Below are positions 60,527 to 64,000 of a stretch of DNA of 64,000 bases, piece by piece (position 1 is the first letter of the stretch; every line of letters begins with the position of its first letter). The DNA lies in assembly GCA_964425755.1 (NCBI GenBank), contig CAYRNY010000001.1:429425-493424 (forward strand), read 5' to 3'. The stretch comes from CAYRNY01 sp964425755 (lineage in GTDB: Bacteria; Chloroflexota; Anaerolineae; Aggregatilineales; Aggregatilineaceae). A program made the position numbers and the translations under genes. The notes beneath the pieces are model-generated. The model saw only the letters and a program-made list of their open reading frames with translations, searched no databases and had not been told where the DNA came from.

Positions 60527-61816
60527 TTACACCTGGTTGCCGTTGATGAACAGCGACACCGAGTTCACCGTGTCGTATTGCAGCGCCGTCTGCATGATCT
60601 GCGCCTTGATGCGCAGCCCGTCGCACAGGCGCGTTTCACGCACGGCCCCGGTCAGATGGATCTCCGCGTGCCCGCCCTGCAAGTCGAGCGAACTCAGCGC
60701 CAGGTCGGACGCGTGCAGCGCGTTATACAGGCCAGACTGCCCGTAAAACTCGTCGCGGATCGCCAGCAGGTTCTCCAGCGCGGCGGTCAGCGGCGCGGCG
60801 GTCGGCTCGACCGGGATCTCGACCGCGACTGCGCTGTCACCGCACGCCAGGCCCGGGCCGGACAGCCCGCTGTCGTCCAGCGCGATCATGTAGATGTTCG
60901 TGCGGTCAAACACCGGCGCGGAACCTTCATCCGGTACCGGCGTGTCCGTTGGCACGACGGGGCTTACCGGGGTTGGGGGCGGTTCCTGTCCCGGCTCCGC
61001 CACGACGTGAAACAGCGCCGATTGCGCCGTTACCGCGTTGTCGGCAGTCGCGACGACCACGACCCAGCGTTCATCCCCCGCCGCGAACTCCGGGATCGTT
61101 ACCGAAGCCTGGACCGTGCCGCGCTCGTTGGTCACCAGGCGCTGCTGCTCGTCGTATTCCGAGCGCCAGCGGCCAACGCCGATCGCGACCTCGGTGTTCG
61201 GCGGGAAGTCGTTCGCGATCATCTGCACGATCGTGCCGGGCGCGCCTTGTGTCGGCGCGATGGCGACGGTCGGGTTCTGCACGTTCGAGAACAGCTCGGT
61301 CCCGGTCGCGGGATTCCTCACCACGACCAGCCAGTCATCCGCGCCGATAAACTCCGGCACGATGATGAACTGGTCCAGGGTTCCGAAGCCGTCTGAGGTG
61401 GCCTGCGCGATGATATCGTACTCCGAATCCGGACGCCCGACACCGATCTCAATGGCGGCGTTCGGTGCCAGGTTGTTGGCGATCACGTGTACCTGCGTCC
61501 CAGGCGGGCCGGCAGTCGGCGCGATCGCGAGCGTGGCAGCCGCCGATCCGGTCTGCTCGCCCGCCGGGATCGTCAACACGGTGCCGATTGGCAGGGCGAG
61601 AGGATCGATCGACGGGTTCGCCTGCAATAGCGCGTTCACCGTGGTGTTGCACCGGGCGGCGATATCGATCAGCGTGTCGCCTTCCTGGATGGTCACGCTG
61701 TCACCACAGGGGCCGTCCTGAGCCTGCGCCGTCTGCACCGCGACGCCTGTACCCAGCACCAGCGCCAGCATACCGGTCACGATCACGAATAACATGCGTG
61801 TGTGTCCAAACCGCAT
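60527..61816 (-). CDS. Secreted LysM and GerMN-domain protein
   Basis: 429 residues from ATG 61816, with AAGGAGG upstream. A signal peptide (LFVIVTGMLALVLGTGVAVQTAQAQ) precedes a LysM domain (SVTIQEGDTLIDIAARCNTT, residues about 40-85). Two Ig-like repeats follow (about 95-180 and 185-275): each starts with PTAGPPGTQVHVIANNLAPN or PTQGAPGTIVQMIANDFPPN. After a Pro/Thr linker comes a GerMN-like domain (about 305-429) with LTAALENLLA and a C-terminal LFINGNQV-type end. GerMN domains occur in spore germination and wall proteins; no sporulation genes are nearby, so a peptidoglycan-binding envelope role is likeliest. Confidence 0.85.
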   Translation of the reverse strand: MRFGHTRMLFVIVTGMLALVLGTGVAVQTAQAQDGPCGDSVTIQEGDTLIDIAARCNTTVNALLQANPSIDPLALPIGTVLTIPAGEQTGSAAATLAIAPTAGPPGTQVHVIANNLAPNAAIEIGVGRPDSEYDIIAQATSDGFGTLDQFIIVPEFIGADDWLVVVRNPATGTELFSNVQNPTVAIAPTQGAPGTIVQMIANDFPPNTEVAIGVGRWRSEYDEQQRLVTNERGTVQASVTIPEFAAGDERWVVVVATADNAVTAQSALFHVVAEPGQEPPPTPVSPVVPTDTPVPDEGSAPVFDRTNIYMIALDDSGLSGPGLACGDSAVAVEIPVEPTAAPLTAALENLLAIRDEFYGQSGLYNALHASDLALSSLDLQGGHAEIHLTGAVRETRLCDGLRIKAQIMQTALQYDTVNSVSLFINGNQV

Positions 61817-62206
61817 GGCAAAGCCTCCTTACTCTGTCCGAATAACATATAACGGCCAGCCGCGCCAGCAAGACACGACTCACCGAATCGTGGATCATTG
61901 TAGGAGACTCAACAGCGCCCGGCAGGTGACAGACCGGGGATCTTCCGGCAGGAATAGCGGGTGATGTGAGAATAGGGCAGGTGGCCTATTCTGGGATAAA
62001 AACACTAACGCGCAGGCCATTGAAGCGTGACGCCGGGCACACCGGTCACCACGGCGGCAAACACACCCAGATTCCGGAACCCCCTTGCTGGCGCGCGGAT
62101 TGTTCGGTAGCCTATGCCCCGGCCATTGAACAATTAGCCAATTGTGTACGTATTATAGGACGAGCGGATTCACCGGATACTCATTTTGAAAGCGAGAATC
62201 ACTGCT
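61817..62206. other. Intergenic region between divergent LysM and M32 genes
   Basis: 390 bases with no supported gene. It holds the AAGGAGG site of the LysM gene at its left end and a candidate promoter with an overlapping inverted repeat at 62126-62156 for the M32 gene. The middle is unremarkable. Confidence 0.5.
62126..62156 (+). promoter_or_regulatory. Candidate M32 gene promoter with overlapping inverted repeat
   Basis: TTGAAC (62126-62131) and TATTAT (62151-62156) are 19 bases apart. An inverted repeat ACAATT-AGCC-AATTGT (62130-62145) fills the spacer and could be an operator. Confidence 0.4.
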
Positions 62207-63712
62207 ATGGAAAACGTTGAACGTCTCAAAACCCACCTGGCCGACATCGTGCACCTGCGCCATGCAGCGGCGGTGCTGGGCTGGGACCAGCAAGTCAACA
62301 TGCCGCCGGGCGGCACGGCGGCGCGCGCCGAACAGCTCGCGACGCTCAGCCGCATCGCGCACGAGATGTTTACCGCCGAGGAAACCGGCAAAGCCCTGGA
62401 AGCCGCCGAAGCGGAAGCGAAAGACGCCGGCTACGACAGCGACGAAGCCGCGCTGGTGCGCGTGGTGCGCCATGACTACGACCTGGCGACCAAGCTGCCG
62501 TCCAAGCTGGTTGAGGAGCTCTCCCGCGTGACGAGCCAGGCACATGAAATCTGGGCCAAGGCGCGCGAAGCGGGCGACTTCAACGCGTTCGTGCCCACGC
62601 TGCAGAAGATCGTGGACCTCAAACGCCAGGAAGCCGACGCGCTCGGTTACGAGGACCGCATGTACGACGCGCTGCTCGACCAGTACGAGCCGCACATGAA
62701 GACCGCCGAAGTCGAGCGCCTGTTCGACGAACTGCGCGAGGAGCTGGTCCCGTTCGTGGCCGATGTCTTCGCCAACCTGGACAAGGTCGACGCCAGCTTG
62801 ATGCACCTGAATTACGATATCGACAAGCAGCGCGCATTCGGCGAAAAAGTGATCGCGGCGATCGGCTATGACCTGGAACGCGGGCGGCAGGATAAGTCGG
62901 TGCATCCCTTCACGACCGAGTTCTCGATCAACGACGTGCGCATCACCACGCGCTACCAGGAAGACTGGATGCCCGCCGCGCTGTTCGGCTCGATCCACGA
63001 GGCCGGGCACGCGATGTACGAACAGGGCAGCGCGCAGTCGCTTGAGGGCACGTGGCTGGCGGGCGGCACGTCGCTCGGCGTGCACGAGAGCCAGTCCCGG
63101 CTGTGGGAAAACGTCGTCGGGCGCAGCCGCGAATTCTGGGGCGTGTTCTACGGCGACCTGCAGGCGCTGTTCCCGGAGCAATTGGGCAGCGTCGACATGG
63201 AGACGTTCTACAAGGCGATCAACCACGTGTCGCGCTCGTTGATCCGCGTGGAAGCCGACGAAGTGACCTACAACCTGCACATCATGCTGCGCTTCGAGAT
63301 GGAGAACGACCTGCTCGAAGGCAAGCTGGCGGTCAAAGACGCGCGCGACGCCTGGAACGACAAGATGCAGGCCTACCTGGGCATCACGCCGCCGGACGAC
63401 GGCAAGCACGGCGTGCTGCAGGATGTGCACTGGTCATCGGGCCTGTTCGGTTACTTCCCGACCTACTCACTCGGTAATTTCCTGTCCGTGCAGTACTGGG
63501 AAAAGGCACTGCAGGACAACCCCGCGATCCAGAACGACATCGCCAGCGGCGACTTTACGTCGCTTTTGAACTGGCTGCGCGAGAACATCCACCAGCACGG
63601 GCGCAAGTACTGGCCCGCCGAACTGACCGAGCGCGTCACCGGCGACAAGATGCAGGTGGGGCCGTTCCTGCGCTACCTGAAAGCCAAGTACACCGACATC
63701 TACGGGCTGTAA
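62207..63712 (+). CDS. M32-family metallocarboxypeptidase (Taq carboxypeptidase type)
   Basis: 501 residues, the usual M32 length, from ATG 62207; an in-frame TTG at 62186 is possible. All five M32 signature motifs are visible in order: HPF (in HPFTTEFS), DxRxT (DVRITTR), the zinc site HExxH as SIHEAGHAMY (about residue 263) with the downstream zinc-binding Glu in HESQSRLWEN, IRxxAD (SLIRVEADE), and GxxQDxHW (GVLQDVHWSSG). It removes C-terminal amino acids from peptides and is cytosolic (no signal peptide). It is monocistronic, with its own terminator. Confidence 0.96.
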   Translation: MENVERLKTHLADIVHLRHAAAVLGWDQQVNMPPGGTAARAEQLATLSRIAHEMFTAEETGKALEAAEAEAKDAGYDSDEAALVRVVRHDYDLATKLPSKLVEELSRVTSQAHEIWAKAREAGDFNAFVPTLQKIVDLKRQEADALGYEDRMYDALLDQYEPHMKTAEVERLFDELREELVPFVADVFANLDKVDASLMHLNYDIDKQRAFGEKVIAAIGYDLERGRQDKSVHPFTTEFSINDVRITTRYQEDWMPAALFGSIHEAGHAMYEQGSAQSLEGTWLAGGTSLGVHESQSRLWENVVGRSREFWGVFYGDLQALFPEQLGSVDMETFYKAINHVSRSLIRVEADEVTYNLHIMLRFEMENDLLEGKLAVKDARDAWNDKMQAYLGITPPDDGKHGVLQDVHWSSGLFGYFPTYSLGNFLSVQYWEKALQDNPAIQNDIASGDFTSLLNWLRENIHQHGRKYWPAELTERVTGDKMQVGPFLRYLKAKYTDIYGL

Positions 63713-63744
63713 CGCCCGGCGACCGGTCAAGCGGCATCACGACG

Positions 63745-63775
63745 GGGATACGCGATCGCGTGTCCCTGTTTCTTT
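63745..63775 (+). terminator. Terminator of the M32 gene
   Basis: An imperfect hairpin (63745-63754 with 63757-63766, one mismatch, 2-base loop that will open further in RNA) is followed by a T-rich stretch (63769-63775). Confidence 0.65.
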
Positions 63776-63814
63776 TCCCGCAGCCGGGCGGCATCCAGCG
63801 GCGCGGCACGGTGC

Positions 63815-63853
63815 AAAAACATCAGGGGCACGAGTGTGTGACTCGCGCCCCTG
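63815..63853 (-). terminator. Intrinsic terminator of groL
   Basis: A 12-bp stem with one A-C mismatch (CAGGGGC and CGAGT pairing with ACTCG and GCCCCTG, 63823-63853, loop GTGTG) followed on the minus strand by five T's (63819-63815), 32 bases past the groL stop. Confidence 0.88.
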
Positions 63854-63885
63854 CCAGGTTCGGCTAGATTATGCTGCGGTTGGGC

Positions 63886-64000
63886 TTACATCATGCCCAT
63901 GCCGCCCATGCCGCCCGCGCCGCCCGCAGGCATCGCGGGTTCCTCTTCCGGGATATCGGTGATCAGCGCTTCGGTGGTCAGGATCATCGCCGCGATGGAC
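63886..64000 (-). CDS. groL: 60 kDa chaperonin GroEL, C-terminal fragment
   Basis: Only the last 37 codons lie in the window; the gene continues beyond the right edge. The translation ends AMILTTEALITDIPEEEP and then Gly/Met-rich repeats GGAGGMGGMGMM, the classic GroEL C-terminal tail that points into the ring cavity. The TTEALITDxPE segment is diagnostic of GroEL. A strong terminator follows the stop codon. No groES is seen, but it may lie beyond the edge. Confidence 0.95.
   Translation of the reverse strand, partial: SIAAMILTTEALITDIPEEEPAMPAGGAGGMGGMGMM

Noticed and set aside
60527..61816. Spore germination protein
   Set aside because: The GerMN domain is only one module, together with LysM and Ig-like repeats; no sporulation gene is in the window.
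1..64000. CRISPR arrays, tRNA or rRNA genes, insertion sequences, integrases
   Set aside because: Intergenic regions were read for regularly spaced repeats, TTCGA-type T-loops with acceptor stems, and transposase or integrase motifs in the translated frames; none was found.

Overview
The window is GC-rich (mostly well above 60% by eye), densely coded bacterial chromosome with 45 full-length genes that I can support and one gene cut by the right edge. The gene repertoire fits Chloroflexota, probably Anaerolineae-like. Pointers are the Thr/Pro-rich linkers in lipoproteins, DUF4388 plus a small Ras-like GTPase, very long GAF-array histidine kinases, Ser/Thr kinases with extracytoplasmic sensor halves, F420-type LLM oxidoreductases, DUF3048 and GerMN/LysM proteins. 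This is inference from gene content; no rRNA or other phylogenetic marker was analysed. I found no tRNA, rRNA, CRISPR array, transposase or phage gene.

Layout. 1-6.9 kb (+): two tandem-GNAT acetyltransferases, a D-2-hydroxyacid dehydrogenase, a large secreted Ig/PKD-domain protein behind an AT-rich upstream region, and a small acidic/basic helical protein. 7-12.5 kb: UbiB/ABC1-type kinase, CAP-domain protein, membrane-anchored TIR-like protein and an L-lactate permease family transporter. 12.5-16.5 kb: a lipoprotein joining a beta-propeller, LysM and L,D-transpeptidase; a cold-shock protein with an elaborate leader; an LLM oxidoreductase. 16.5-22.4 kb (-): xseA and xseB (exonuclease VII) separated by a 1412-residue Ser/Thr kinase whose outer part is internally duplicated. 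22.5-29.7 kb: FabI, MurJ, a sugar-nucleotide epimerase, DUF2085, DUF402, a winged-helix protein and an ASCH protein.

29.2-36.0 kb (-) is a thiamine operon. A TPP riboswitch and a hairpin expression platform precede thiamine pyrophosphokinase, followed by an ABC permease, a CNNM/CBS protein, a Tat-exported DUF362 protein, a NMT1/THI5-like substrate-binding protein, the ABC ATPase and an ASCH protein. Together these look like salvage of a thiamine pyrimidine precursor plus pyrophosphorylation of thiamine.

36.2-56.4 kb (-) holds an unusual signalling and envelope-lipid region. It contains a response regulator with a degenerate GGDEF domain, a 3502-residue histidine kinase with about sixteen GAF domains, and a single-domain response regulator. 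Upstream lie a protein resembling cyanobacterial acyl-ACP reductase, a polytopic membrane protein, a left-handed beta-helix acyltransferase-like protein, an alpha/beta hydrolase, a COG2229-like GTPase and a DUF4388 protein. 56.8-64 kb: DUF3048 lipoprotein, small membrane protein, NUDIX-like protein, DprA, LysM/GerMN protein, M32 carboxypeptidase and the 3' end of groL.

The most interesting observations are: (1) a dispersed, apparently structured intergenic repeat in three copies with compensatory stem changes; (2) a cold-shock gene leader with an intrinsic-terminator-like hairpin and a helix covering the ribosome binding site; (3) the giant GAF kinase between two receivers; (4) a kinase gene between xseA and xseB; (5) an acyl-ACP-reductase-like enzyme, outside cyanobacteria if the host assignment is right, in an uncharacterised gene set with a GTPase and DUF4388.
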